Below are positions 9,239 through 18,127 of a stretch of DNA of 64,000 nucleotides, piece by piece. The position numbers and the translations under genes were made by a program. The stretch comes from Clostridiales bacterium UBA6114. GTDB taxonomy: Bacteria > Bacillota > Clostridia > Oscillospirales > Butyricicoccaceae. The first letter of the stretch is position 1; each line of letters begins with the position of its first letter. Below the pieces are notes generated by a model. The model did no database searches. It had not been told where the DNA came from and saw only the letters and a program-made list of their open reading frames with translations. Location: positions 1-64,000 of the forward strand of contig DIWE01000008.1 of NCBI GenBank assembly GCA_002423435.1, in the 5' to 3' direction.

Positions 9239-10413
9239 ACCGAAGACGCGTCGCGGCGACCCGTCGGCGACGTATCGTCCGGCGGGGCGTCACCGGCAGC
9301 GGCATCCGCAGCGGCGCCCGGAGCTGTGTCCCCGGCGGCATCTGAAGCAGGCTCGGTCCGCGGTGGGTCGTCCCGGCCGACGCCCGGACCCGGTGCGTCG
9401 CGGTGCGGCGCGCCGGGCTCGCCGCCCGGATAGCGGGTGGCGAAGTAGCACGCCACCAGATGACCTTCCCCGGCGTCGCCACCGGTGCTCTCCAGCGGCG
9501 GCATGGCGGTGGTGCAGACCTCCTGGGCGCGCGGGCAGCGCGGGTGGAAGACGCAGCCGCTGGGCGGGTTCGCCGGGCTCGGCACGTCGCCCTCGAGGAT
9601 GATGCGCTGTCGCGAGCGCTCGGTGCGCGGATCGGGGATCGGCACCGCGGAGAGCAGCGCCTCGGTGTACGGATGCTGCGGCCGGTCGTAGAGCACGTCG
9701 CTGCCGGCGATCTCGACGATCTTGCCGAGGTACATCACCGCCACCCGGTCGGAGATGTGCTTGACCACCGACAGGTCGTGGGCGATGAACAGGTAGGTGA
9801 GCCCGAGATCGTCCTGCAGGTCGTCGAGCAGGTTGATCATCTGCGCTCTGATCGACACGTCGAGGGCACTCACCGGCTCGTCGCAGACGATGAAGTGCGG
9901 GTTGAGGGCCAGCGCCCGGGCCACGCCGACGCGCTGGCGCTGGCCGCCGGAGAATTCGTGAGGATAGCGCTCGCCGTGCTCGGCGTTGAGACCGACGGTC
10001 TCGAGCAGCGACATGACGCGCTGCTTGCGCTCTTCTTCGGTGCCGATCTGATGGATGCGCAGCGGCTCGACGATGATGTCTCTCACCCGCATGCGTGGAT
10101 TGAGCGACGAGTAGGGATCCTGGAAGACGATCTGCATGTCGCGCCGCAGGCGCTGCATCTGCGAGCGCGTCGCCTGCATGACGTCGACCCCGTCGTAGGT
10201 GACCGTCCCGTCGGTCGCCTCCAGAAGGCGCAACACGCAGCGGGCGGCGGTCGACTTGCCGCAGCCGCTCTCCCCCACCAGGCCGAGGGTCTCCCCCTGC
10301 TCGATGGTGAACGAGATGCCGTCGACCGCGTACACGTGACCGGTGGTGCGGCGCAGCACGCCCGTCTTGATGGGGAAGTGCTTCTTGAGGCCGCTGATCT
10401 CGAGCAGGCTCAT
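9235..10413 (-). CDS. oppF: Oligopeptide/dipeptide ABC transporter ATP-binding protein OppF
   Basis: 392 residues from the ATG at 10,413, which overlaps the oppD TGA (ATGA). Walker A GESGCGKST, Q-loop VFQDPYSSLNP, signature FSGGQRQR, Walker B FIVCDEPVSALD and the H-loop IAHDLSVV are all intact. The C-terminal oligopeptide-transporter motif with cysteines follows (GCVFHPRCPRAQEVC). The last 70 or so residues are an Asp/Ala/Pro-rich tail without known function. It works with OppD as the ATPase pair of the importer. Confidence 0.95.
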   Translation of the reverse strand: MSLLEISGLKKHFPIKTGVLRRTTGHVYAVDGISFTIEQGETLGLVGESGCGKSTAARCVLRLLEATDGTVTYDGVDVMQATRSQMQRLRRDMQIVFQDPYSSLNPRMRVRDIIVEPLRIHQIGTEEERKQRVMSLLETVGLNAEHGERYPHEFSGGQRQRVGVARALALNPHFIVCDEPVSALDVSIRAQMINLLDDLQDDLGLTYLFIAHDLSVVKHISDRVAVMYLGKIVEIAGSDVLYDRPQHPYTEALLSAVPIPDPRTERSRQRIILEGDVPSPANPPSGCVFHPRCPRAQEVCTTAMPPLESTGGDAGEGHLVACYFATRYPGGEPGAPHRDAPGPGVGRDDPPRTEPASDAAGDTAPGAAADAAAGDAPPDDTSPTGRRDASSV

Positions 10414-11435
10414 GACGCCTGGTCCAGGAAGCGCGGCAGCTCGGCGCGCCGCGCCAGCCGCTCGTCGGCGGGGATGTGACAGTGCACGCCATGCTCGGGG
10501 CCGACGATCTCCAGCTGCGGCCACACGGCGCGGCACTCCAGCCGCTCGTAGCCGCAGCGGCCGCTGAACGGGCAGCCCTCGGGCAGCAGCATGAGATCGG
10601 GCGGGTTGCCCCTGATCGGGGTCAGACGCGTCTTCTCGGCCAGGTCCAGGCGCGGCAGCGATCCCAGCAGTCCCCACGTGTACGGGTGGTGGGCGTTGTA
10701 GAAGATCTCGTCGACCGGACCGTACTCGACGGTGCGGCCGCCGTACATCACCATCACCTTGTCGCTCATCTCGGCCACGACCCCGAGGTCGTGGGTGATG
10801 AGGATGACGCCGGAGTGATAGGCCTGCTGCATCTCGATGACGACCTCGATGATCTGCGCCTGGATGGTCACGTCGAGCGCCGTGGTGGGCTCGTCGGCGA
10901 TCAGGATGTCGGGGTTGCACGAGATGGCCATGGCGATCATGGCGCGCTGCCGCATACCGCCGGAGAACTCGTGCGGGTACTGTGTGACGCGGTGCTTCGC
11001 GTCGGGGATCCCGACCCGCTTGAGCAGTTCGGCGGCCATGTTCCAGGCCTCCTTCTTGCCCTTGTCCTGGTGCAGCATGACGGCTTCGGCGATCTGGTCG
11101 CCGACCTTATAGACGGGATTGAGGCTGGTCATCGGGTCCTGGAAGATCATCGCGATGTCGTTGCCGCGCACCTGGCGCATCTCGTCTTCGCTGATGGCCA
11201 GCAGGTCGCGCCCCTTGAGGTCGATGCTACCGGCCACGACCTTGCCCGGCGGGTCGGGCACCAGGCGCATCACCGACAGCGCCGTGACCGTCTTGCCCGA
11301 CCCCGACTCGCCGACGATGCCCAGCGTCTCCTGCCGGTCGAGCGTGAAGCTCACTCCGTTGACCGCCTTGACCACGCCGGCATGGGTGAAGAAGTGGGTG
11401 GAGAGTCCGGAGACCTCGAGCAGCCGCTCGGCCAT
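10410..11435 (-). CDS. oppD: Oligopeptide/dipeptide ABC transporter ATP-binding protein OppD
   Basis: 341 residues. Walker A GESGSGKT, Q-loop IFQDPMTSLNP, signature FSGGMRQR, Walker B ILIADEPTTALD and the H-loop ITHDLGVV are present. The C-terminus has the Opp-type cysteine motif (GCPFSGRCGYERLEC). It partners OppF. The oppC stop is one base upstream of the ATG, and its own stop overlaps oppF, so the five opp genes are tightly packed. Confidence 0.95.
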   Translation of the reverse strand: MAERLLEVSGLSTHFFTHAGVVKAVNGVSFTLDRQETLGIVGESGSGKTVTALSVMRLVPDPPGKVVAGSIDLKGRDLLAISEDEMRQVRGNDIAMIFQDPMTSLNPVYKVGDQIAEAVMLHQDKGKKEAWNMAAELLKRVGIPDAKHRVTQYPHEFSGGMRQRAMIAMAISCNPDILIADEPTTALDVTIQAQIIEVVIEMQQAYHSGVILITHDLGVVAEMSDKVMVMYGGRTVEYGPVDEIFYNAHHPYTWGLLGSLPRLDLAEKTRLTPIRGNPPDLMLLPEGCPFSGRCGYERLECRAVWPQLEIVGPEHGVHCHIPADERLARRAELPRFLDQAS

Positions 11436-11436
11436 G

Positions 11437-12408
11437 CTACTCCTTCAGCTTGGGGTCGGTGGCGTCGCGCAGGCCGTTGCCGAACGAGATGAACCCGAAG
11501 ACCGTGATCACGAGGGCCAGCGCCGGGAACAGCTCCATCCACCAGCGGCCGGCGGCCATGTAGCTCAGATAGTCGGAGATCATCTTGCCCCAGCTGGCGT
11601 CGGGCGGCTGGATGCCGATACCGAGGAAGCTCAGCGCCGCCTCGGTGGAGATGGCGCCGCCGACGCCCATGGCGATGGCCACGTAGACCGGCGCCATGGT
11701 GTTGGGCAGCACATGGCGGAAGATGATGCGCAGATCGGTGGCTCCCTGGGCGCGGGCCGCCTCGACGAACTCCATGCGTCGCACGCTCAGCACCGAGCCA
11801 CGGTTGAGCCGGGCGTACACGGCCCAGCTCAGCAGGCCGATGGCGACGAAGACATTGATGAACCCACCCCCCAGCACCGTCACCAACAGCAGCACGAAGA
11901 GGATGTACGGGAACGCGAAGAAGATGTCGGCGGTGCGCATGATGACGCTGTCGACGGCGCCCCCGTAGTAGCCGGCGATGGGCCCCAGGACGAGCCCGAT
12001 GGCGAGGGCGATGGCGACCGCGATGACGCCCACGAGCATCGAGATGCGGGTGGCGACCAGCACCCGCGAGAAGATGTCGCGGCCCAGGTAGTCGGTGCCG
12101 AACGGATGCGACCAGCTCGGCGGCGAGCCGAGCCCCTCGGGGCTCAGCTCGTAGTTGACGGCGTTGGGGTCGTAGGGCGCCAGGTTGAAGCCGGCGGCGG
12201 TGGAGATCGACTCCGCCAGACCGATCGTGATGAACACGATGATGATGCCCAGTCCCACGACCGCCAGCTTGTTGCGCCGCAGCCGCCGCCAGACGTCGCT
12301 CCACAGCCCCAGCGGCTGACGGCTGATGATCATCGCCGGCTCGCCGGCCAGCGGCTCGATGGACTCCTGCCCGCCCGGCTCCTGGGTGCCGATGAGATCG
12401 TCGGTCAT
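11437..12408 (-). CDS. oppC: Oligopeptide/dipeptide ABC transporter permease OppC
   Basis: 323 residues from ATG 12,408 (MTDDLIGTQEPG), seven bases after the oppB stop; an in-frame ATG at 12,456 lies inside oppB and is less likely. A cytoplasmic N-terminal stretch precedes the first membrane segment (LAVVGLGIIIVFITIGLAE), as usual for OppC. Five further segments follow. The EAA loop is EAARAQGATDLRIIFRHVLP, which contacts the ATPases. It forms the pore with OppB. Confidence 0.94.
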   Translation of the reverse strand: MTDDLIGTQEPGGQESIEPLAGEPAMIISRQPLGLWSDVWRRLRRNKLAVVGLGIIIVFITIGLAESISTAAGFNLAPYDPNAVNYELSPEGLGSPPSWSHPFGTDYLGRDIFSRVLVATRISMLVGVIAVAIALAIGLVLGPIAGYYGGAVDSVIMRTADIFFAFPYILFVLLLVTVLGGGFINVFVAIGLLSWAVYARLNRGSVLSVRRMEFVEAARAQGATDLRIIFRHVLPNTMAPVYVAIAMGVGGAISTEAALSFLGIGIQPPDASWGKMISDYLSYMAAGRWWMELFPALALVITVFGFISFGNGLRDATDPKLKE

Positions 12409-12415
12409 GCCCGGG

Positions 12416-13378
12416 TCACCCTTCCTCGAGGCGGATGCGCGGGTCGAGATACGCATAGGTGAGGTCGACGATGAGGTTCGCCAGCACGTAGAAGAAGGTG
12501 GCGAACAGGACCCCGCCGACCACCACCGGCATGTCTCGGGCGCCGATCGCCTGATAGATCATGAGACCGATGCCCGGCCGCGAGAAGACCGTCTCGGTGA
12601 GGATGGCGCCGCCCATGAGCGCGCCGAGGTCGATGCCGGCGATGGTGATCACCGGGATGAGGGCGTTCTTGAGCCCGTGTTTGAGCACGACCCGGCGCTC
12701 GGCCACGCCCTTGGCGCGCGCCGTGCGGATGTAGTCGGCGCGGATCACCTCGAGCATGGAGGCGCGCTGCATGTAGGAGATGTAGGCGACCTCGATGATC
12801 CCCAGCGTCACCGCCGGCAGGATGAGCGCCTCGAGGTTCTCCAGGTCGGCCGGGATGATCCAGAGGAAGGTCTCGCCGCCCGAGCCGCTGATGGGTAACA
12901 GCCCGAGCTTGAGGCCGAAGACGTACTGCATCAGCAGGGCCAGCACGAAGACCGGCGTTCCCCAGATCAGCAGCGCCCCGGTGGTGAGCGTGGTGTCCCA
13001 GAACGTGTACTGACGCAGCGCCGAGTAGATGCCTAACGGGATGCCGATGAGCTCGATGAGCACCGCCGCCACGGCCAGCTGGATGGTGTTGGGCGCGTTC
13101 TCGCTGATCATCTCGGAGACCGGCTGGCCGGTCTGATACGACGTGCCGAAGTCGCCACGCAGCAGCCGCCCCATGAACTTGCCGTACTGGACGTAGAGCG
13201 GCTCATCGAGCCCGAGGTTCTGCCGGATCTGCGCCACCTTCTCGGGCGTGGCGTTCTTGCCGGCCAGCAGCGCCGCAGGATCGCCCGGCACCACGAACAT
13301 GATGATGAAGGTGATGAACGAGACCCCGACGAGGACGAGGACGAGCTGAGCGAGCCTGCGCGCGATGTAGGCGAGCAT
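12416..13378 (-). CDS. oppB: Oligopeptide/dipeptide ABC transporter permease OppB
   Basis: 320 residues. The N-terminal membrane segment (LVLVLVGVSFITFIIMFVVPGDP) is typical of OppB/DppB. The EAA loop reads RTARAKGVAERRVVLKHGLK, followed by a GGAILTETVFSRPGIG stretch characteristic of the family. Separated from oppA by about 160 bases containing a strong hairpin, which probably lowers permease and ATPase expression relative to the binding protein. Confidence 0.95.
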   Translation of the reverse strand: MLAYIARRLAQLVLVLVGVSFITFIIMFVVPGDPAALLAGKNATPEKVAQIRQNLGLDEPLYVQYGKFMGRLLRGDFGTSYQTGQPVSEMISENAPNTIQLAVAAVLIELIGIPLGIYSALRQYTFWDTTLTTGALLIWGTPVFVLALLMQYVFGLKLGLLPISGSGGETFLWIIPADLENLEALILPAVTLGIIEVAYISYMQRASMLEVIRADYIRTARAKGVAERRVVLKHGLKNALIPVITIAGIDLGALMGGAILTETVFSRPGIGLMIYQAIGARDMPVVVGGVLFATFFYVLANLIVDLTYAYLDPRIRLEEG

Positions 13379-13437
13379 CCGGTGCCGGCCTCCTCACCCT
13401 TGCCGTTGCCCCACGAGTGGCGTTCCCCTGCAGACGA

Positions 13438-13481
13438 CGTGGGGCGGTTTGCCGCCGCTTGCAGCGACAAACCGCCCCACG
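13438..13481 (-). terminator. Stem-loop between oppA and oppB
   Basis: A perfect 14-bp stem (CGTGGGGCGGTTTG, 13,438-13,451, pairing with 13,468-13,481) with a 16-base loop. No U-tract follows on the minus strand, so it more likely stabilises the oppA mRNA 3' end or partly attenuates transcription than acts as a full terminator. Confidence 0.6.
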
Positions 13482-13536
13482 ACGCGGCGCTAGTCTATGC
13501 AGCTATGCACGGACCGCGCAAGCTCTTCGGCCGGAC

Positions 13537-15207
13537 TTACTTGGCCACCCAGACCTTCCACATGTCGGTGAACCCCTGCGGGTTGTGGTCGAAGCCCTGG
13601 ATGCGGTTGTTGGTGACTCGGAAGTCGCGGTAGTAGTACAGCGGCACGCACGGAGCATCGGTGAGGATGATCGTCTCGAGCTCGTTGTACATGGCCCAGC
13701 GCTCGTTCTCATCGATCGTCGCGCGGGCCTCGGTCAGCATCTGGTCGACTTCCTCGTTGTCGTAGAACGTGAAGCTGCCGGTCTTGGCCTGATCGGACTG
13801 GAACAGCGGGTAGAGGAAGTTGTCCAGCGACGGGTAGTCGGCGATCCAGCCCATACGGAAGAGCTGGCTGCCCCCGCCGGAGCCGCCCTTGGAGAGCTTG
13901 TCGAGGAAGGTGCCCCACTCGAAGTTGTTGAGCTTGACCTCGATGCCGGCCTTCTTCCAGCCGGCCTGCAGGACCTCACCGATCTTCTGGTGACCCTCGT
14001 CGGTGTTGAACCAGTACTCCAGCGTGGGGACGCTGTCCAGGCCGGCGACGATGGTCGCGGCCTCGTCAGGATTGTACGGGTACGGGTTCTGGTCGGCGCG
14101 GAAGCCCGGCACGCCCACCGGGACGAAGCCGGTGGCGGCGAGGCTGACGCCCTCGTTCACGATGTTGATGACGTTCTGCGCGTCGGCCGACATCATGAGG
14201 GCCTTGCGCAGCTCCAGGTTCTCGCCCAGCACGGGGTCGGTCATGTTCATGCCGATGAAGTACACGGCGAGCGACGGGTACTTCTTGGCGGTCCACTTGC
14301 CGCTCTGGGTGTTGGGGTCGTTCTCGGCCACGGCGACCTGGCCCGGGGGCACGTCGGTGTAGTCGATGGCGCCCTTCTGGAACTGCAGCCAGGCGGTGGA
14401 CGTCTCGGCGATGATCGCGCAGTGGATCTTGTCGACCCAGCCGGCGTTCTCCGTGTCCCAGTAGCTGGGGTTCTTGACCAGGTCGATGTACTGGTTGTTC
14501 TTCCAGCTCTCGACCATGTACGGGCCGGAGCCGACGGGCTTCTGGCTGAACTTCTTGGCGCCGATCTCCTTGGCGTAGTCCACCGGCCAGGCGGCGGCCA
14601 CGGTGTGGCCCAGCGTCTGGTAGAACTCGGCGAACGGGTAGCGCAGCTTGACCTCGAGCGTGTAGTCGTCGATGGCCTTGACGCCGGTGAGGCCGGCCTT
14701 GGTGTCGACCTGGTAGCCGCCGTCGTCGCACCCCTCGACGGGCGCGAGGATGTAGGACACGTAGGACTGGTTGGCGGGATCGGTGACGTAGTTCCACCCG
14801 TCCACGAAGTCCTGCGCCGTGACTTCACGGCTGACCGGCGGCTGGAACATGACGCCCTGCTTGAGCTTGAAGGTCCACGTCTGCGAGTCGGTGGTCTCCC
14901 AGCTCTCCGCGATGTCCGGCTCGGCGACCATCTCGCCCTTGTCGTTCATCACGTACTTGACGAGGCCCTGGAACACCTGGTGGGCGACCTGCATGCCCTC
15001 AGACTCCTGGGCGTTGACCGGCTCGATGGAGACCGGGTTGGCGGCGAGCATGTAGTTGTACGTGCCGCCGGCCTTGGGCGTCTCACTCGTTCCCGTGTCG
15101 CCGCCCGTGCCTTCGTCGTCGCCGCATGCGGCCAAGACCAGGCCCGCGACGATGACCAGAGCGGCGACCACGAACAGCCACCGCCACCTCGTTGTGAGGT
15201 CTCTCAC
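13537..15207 (-). CDS. oppA: Oligopeptide-binding lipoprotein OppA (SBP family 5)
   Basis: Extracytoplasmic peptide-binding subunit. 556 residues from a GTG at 15,207 preceded by a perfect AAGGAGGTAAC ribosome site; a longer frame to 15,324 lacks such a site. The signal peptide ends in the lipobox LVLAAC (Cys 28), then a Gly/Thr/Asp linker and the family 5 fold (AESWETTDSQTWTFKLKQGV, VGSGPYMVESW, NPSYWD). First gene of oppABCDF. High expression relative to the rest is suggested by the ribosome site and the downstream hairpin. Confidence 0.95.
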   Translation of the reverse strand: MRDLTTRWRWLFVVAALVIVAGLVLAACGDDEGTGGDTGTSETPKAGGTYNYMLAANPVSIEPVNAQESEGMQVAHQVFQGLVKYVMNDKGEMVAEPDIAESWETTDSQTWTFKLKQGVMFQPPVSREVTAQDFVDGWNYVTDPANQSYVSYILAPVEGCDDGGYQVDTKAGLTGVKAIDDYTLEVKLRYPFAEFYQTLGHTVAAAWPVDYAKEIGAKKFSQKPVGSGPYMVESWKNNQYIDLVKNPSYWDTENAGWVDKIHCAIIAETSTAWLQFQKGAIDYTDVPPGQVAVAENDPNTQSGKWTAKKYPSLAVYFIGMNMTDPVLGENLELRKALMMSADAQNVINIVNEGVSLAATGFVPVGVPGFRADQNPYPYNPDEAATIVAGLDSVPTLEYWFNTDEGHQKIGEVLQAGWKKAGIEVKLNNFEWGTFLDKLSKGGSGGGSQLFRMGWIADYPSLDNFLYPLFQSDQAKTGSFTFYDNEEVDQMLTEARATIDENERWAMYNELETIILTDAPCVPLYYYRDFRVTNNRIQGFDHNPQGFTDMWKVWVAK

Positions 15208-15241
15208 TGTTACCTCCTTGGTGAAGACGATTACCCTTGCC

Positions 15242-15261
15242 GGCCTCTCATGCGAGAGGCC
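15242..15261. repeat. Hairpin upstream of oppA
   Basis: GGCCTCTC and GAGAGGCC form a perfect 8-bp stem with an ATGC loop, in the 178-bp gap between secG and oppA, about 35 bases before the oppA start. It may end secG transcripts weakly or shape the oppA leader. Confidence 0.4.
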
Positions 15262-15385
15262 CCCCTGGAACGGAAAGCCAGGCGCAGACGTGTCGGTCCG
15301 CCGCTCGCACCTCCCGTCCCCCACGCGACTCCTCTTCGGTGGCGATCCTCATGCCCCTGCAGGCCCCGTCCAAACGAACTCGCCT

Positions 15386-15607
15386 CTACCCCAATCGCCA
15401 GATCAGGACGAAGGTGCCGATGAAGAACGCGATGATCGTGATGATGGTGTAGCGCGTGAGGTTGCGCTCCATCACGCTGGCCGACGACGCGAAGGAGAAG
15501 CCGGTGACGCTGGCCATGCCGGCATCCTTGCCCGAGTGGAGCAGGATGAGCACGATGAGCACCACCGCGATGATGACATAGACGGTGACGAGAACGGCGT
15601 TGATCAC
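15386..15607 (-). CDS. secG: Preprotein translocase subunit SecG
   Basis: 73 residues with two membrane segments (about 3-22 and 53-70) around the conserved loop (LLHSGKDAGM..GFSFASSASVMERNLTR). It assists SecYEG protein export. Placement just after gpmI in the glycolytic cluster (gap-pgk-tpiA-secG order) is typical of Actinomycetota and supports that origin for this part of the window. Confidence 0.9.
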   Translation of the reverse strand: MINAVLVTVYVIIAVVLIVLILLHSGKDAGMASVTGFSFASSASVMERNLTRYTIITIIAFFIGTFVLIWRLG

Positions 15608-15698
15608 GAGCTACTCCTCAGCGGATCGTCGATGCATGACAGCATAGTATTGACAAATCGCCCGCAGGAAGCAAACATCCCGCCGTCGCGAAGGGCCC

Positions 15699-17228
15699 TC
15701 ACGCCGTCTTCCTCAGCAGGCTCACCCCGGTCATCTCGGCCGGCTGGGGGAGGCCCAGCAGGGCGAGCGCCGTCGGCGCGAGGTCGCAGAGCCTCCCCCC
15801 GTCCCGGACAGGCACACCGGGGACGGTGGCGACGAACGGCACGAGATTGGTGCTGTGCGCGGTGTTCGGACTGCCGTCCGGTTCCAGCATGACGTCCGAG
15901 TTGCCGTGGTCTGCGGTGATCAGGCAGGCCCCGCCCAGGCGGGTGACGGCCTCCACCACGCGGCCGAGGCAGGCGTCCACCGCCTCGACCGCCGCCACTG
16001 CCGCGTCGATCACGCCCGTGTGCCCGACCATGTCGGCGTTGGCGTAGTTGACGACGACGAAGGCGAACTCCTGCCGCTCCAGCCGGGCGAGCAGCTCGTC
16101 GGTGACCCCATAGGCGCTCATCTCCGGCCTGTGGTCGTAGGTGGGAACGTCCCTGGGGCTGGGGACGAGCACGCGCTCCTCGCCCTCCACGGCCTTCTCG
16201 ACGCCGCCGTTGAAGAAGAAGGTGACGTGCGCGTACTTCTCCGTCTCGGCGATGTGCAGCTGCCGCAGCCCGTGCTCGGCGAGCACGTCGGCCAGCACGT
16301 GCCTGGGGTGCTCGGGCGGGAACGCCACGGGCAGCGGGAACTCCTTCTTGTACTGCGTCATGGTGACCACGTCGGCCGCGGGCGGCCCGTCTCCCCGGGC
16401 GAAGCAGTCGAAGTCCCGGTCGAAGAAGGCCCGGGTGAGCTCCCGCACGCGGTCCGGACGGAAGTTGAAGAAGAGGCACACGTCGCCGTCGCGGACGCGC
16501 GCGTCGCGCTCGGGTGCGACGACCGTGGGGCGCACGAACTCGTCCGTCTCGCCACGCCGGTAGGCCGCGTCCACGGCGGCCTGCTCGTCGGCGGCGAAGA
16601 AGCCCTCGCCGTGCACCAGGGCGTCGTAGGCGAGCTTGACGCGGTCCCAGCGCGTGTCGCGGTCCATGGCGTAGTAGCGGCCGCTGATCACGCCGTACCG
16701 GCCCAGGCCGAGGCGGTCCATGTGTCCCCGCACCTCGGCCAGATAGCCCTTGGCGCTCTGCGGGGGCGTGTCGCGCCCGTCCAGGAACGCGTGCACCACC
16801 ACGTCCTGCACGCGTCCGCGCGCGGCGAGGTCCAGGCACGCGGCCAGATGGCCCAGGTCGCTGTGCACGCCGCCGCCCGACACCAGGCCCAGGAGATGAA
16901 GGGTGCTGCCCCGGCCGGCGGCCTTGTCACAGGCCTGCCTGAGCACCCTGTTCCGAAAGAAGGAGCCGTCCTCGATCGCCGCGCTGATGCGGGTGAGGTC
17001 CTGGTAGACCACGCGCCCCGCGCCGATGTTGAGGTGACCGACCTCGGAGTTGCCCATCTGGCCCTCGGGAAGACCCACGCTGAGGCCGGAGCAAAAAAGC
17101 CGCGTCGTCGGGCAGGTGGAAAACACGCGGTCTAAGTTTGGCGTGCCGGCCGCTTCAATCGCGCTGAATTCCTTTTTCTGCGGAAGGCCGAAGCCGTCCA
17201 AAATGATAAGTGTCAGGAGATTTTTCAT
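15699..17228 (-). CDS. gpmI: 2,3-bisphosphoglycerate-independent phosphoglycerate mutase (hybrid gene)
   Basis: Mn-dependent glycolytic mutase, 3-phosphoglycerate to 2-phosphoglycerate. 509 residues from ATG 17,228 (SD AAAGGTGA), full normal length. Visible are the metal site LDGFG (Asp 11), the catalytic serine in GNSEVGH (Ser 61), DGRDTPP, and the C-terminal ADHGNSD and AHSTNLVP. The frame is intact, but the first 46 or so codons use A/T-rich clostridial codons (AAA, TTT, ATT) while the rest is nearly all G/C-ending. The switch is near 17,060-17,100, in the segment coding for the active site. So the frame is a fusion of two gpmI genes, probably an assembly chimera. Confidence 0.9.
   Translation of the reverse strand: MKNLLTLIILDGFGLPQKKEFSAIEAAGTPNLDRVFSTCPTTRLFCSGLSVGLPEGQMGNSEVGHLNIGAGRVVYQDLTRISAAIEDGSFFRNRVLRQACDKAAGRGSTLHLLGLVSGGGVHSDLGHLAACLDLAARGRVQDVVVHAFLDGRDTPPQSAKGYLAEVRGHMDRLGLGRYGVISGRYYAMDRDTRWDRVKLAYDALVHGEGFFAADEQAAVDAAYRRGETDEFVRPTVVAPERDARVRDGDVCLFFNFRPDRVRELTRAFFDRDFDCFARGDGPPAADVVTMTQYKKEFPLPVAFPPEHPRHVLADVLAEHGLRQLHIAETEKYAHVTFFFNGGVEKAVEGEERVLVPSPRDVPTYDHRPEMSAYGVTDELLARLERQEFAFVVVNYANADMVGHTGVIDAAVAAVEAVDACLGRVVEAVTRLGGACLITADHGNSDVMLEPDGSPNTAHSTNLVPFVATVPGVPVRDGGRLCDLAPTALALLGLPQPAEMTGVSLLRKTA
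16980..17100. other. Composition break / probable chimeric join
   Basis: Upstream of here every gene is strongly GC-rich and actinobacterial; beyond it, tpiA, pgk and all later genes are clostridial. The break lies within a conserved coding tract (LPEGQMGNSEVGHLNIGAGR), where unrelated gpmI genes are most alike. Both parent genomes would be expected to have tpiA next to gpmI, which would let an assembler, or recombination, cross over in frame. Confidence 0.75.
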
Positions 17229-17321
17229 ACATTCACCTTTTGAAAGCAGACCGTATGGGTTCGACTGCATCTGATTTTGCATAAAAAGGGGTACGCCCCC
17301 GGTTGAGAGACAAAAATCATA

Positions 17322-18092
17322 TTACTGGTTCGCCGCGTCGACAATCAGCGAGAAATCGCCCGCCTTCAGCGACGCCCCCCCGATCAGTCCGCCGTCGATG
17401 TCCGCCTGGGCCAAAAGCTCCATGGCGTTTTTCGCGTTCATCGAGCCGCCGTACTGGATCGTGACCGATCTCGCCGCCCGCGCCCCGTAAAGCTCGCGAA
17501 GGCATGCGCGGATTCCCTCGCAGACCTCGTTTGCCTGGGCGCTTGTCGCGGTGCGCCCGGTGCCGATCGCCCAGATGGGCTCATAAGCAAAAATCACTTT
17601 TTTCAGGTCTTTGGCCGCGACGCCCTTCAATGCGATTTTGACCTGTATGCGGATATGGTCCAATGTAACGTTCCGATCCCTCTGCTCGATGCTCTCGCCG
17701 ACGCAGACGATCGGCCGAAGCCCCGCCTCAAGCGCTCTGAGCACCTTCCTGTTGACGGTCTCGTCGGTCTCGGAAAAATACTGCCTGCGCTCGGAATGCC
17801 CGATAATCACATACTTGACGCCTAAGGCCGTCAGCATCTCGCCCGAAATTTCGCCCGTGTAGGCGCCGGATTTCTCAAAATGCATATTCTGAGCTCCGAC
17901 TGCGATTTTCGACCCTTTTGCCGCCTTGATCGCTGCCGGAATATCAACAAAAGGAACGCAAAGCACGATATCGCACCACTTTGCTTTTGCCACCAGCGGT
18001 TTTAACTCTTCAATCAGCGCGCGGGCTTCCGTCGCAGTCTTGTTCATCTTCCAGTTTCCTGCAATGACAGTCTTGCGGTACCTGCGGTTCAT
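17322..18092 (-). CDS. tpiA: Triosephosphate isomerase
   Basis: Interconverts dihydroxyacetone phosphate and glyceraldehyde 3-phosphate. 256 residues from the ATG at 18,092 (SD AGGGGGA); a TTG three bases earlier is also open. Active-site residues are visible: Asn13 and Lys15 in GNWKMN, His99 in IIGHSE, Glu171 in AYEPIWAIGTG, and the phosphate-binding GGS near the C-terminus. Follows pgk and precedes gpmI, a standard clostridial glycolytic operon. Confidence 0.97.
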   Translation of the reverse strand: MNRRYRKTVIAGNWKMNKTATEARALIEELKPLVAKAKWCDIVLCVPFVDIPAAIKAAKGSKIAVGAQNMHFEKSGAYTGEISGEMLTALGVKYVIIGHSERRQYFSETDETVNRKVLRALEAGLRPIVCVGESIEQRDRNVTLDHIRIQVKIALKGVAAKDLKKVIFAYEPIWAIGTGRTATSAQANEVCEGIRACLRELYGARAARSVTIQYGGSMNAKNAMELLAQADIDGGLIGGASLKAGDFSLIVDAANQ

Positions 18093-18127
18093 CAAATTAT
18101 CCCCCTTTAAGCTTTTGCTGCTTTAAA

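Noticed and set aside
13417..15423. 668-codon plus-strand frame
   Set aside because: Antisense shadow of oppA, with repetitive Val/Asp/Leu/Arg composition.
15855..17135. 426-codon plus-strand frame across the composition break
   Set aside because: Antisense shadow of gpmI.
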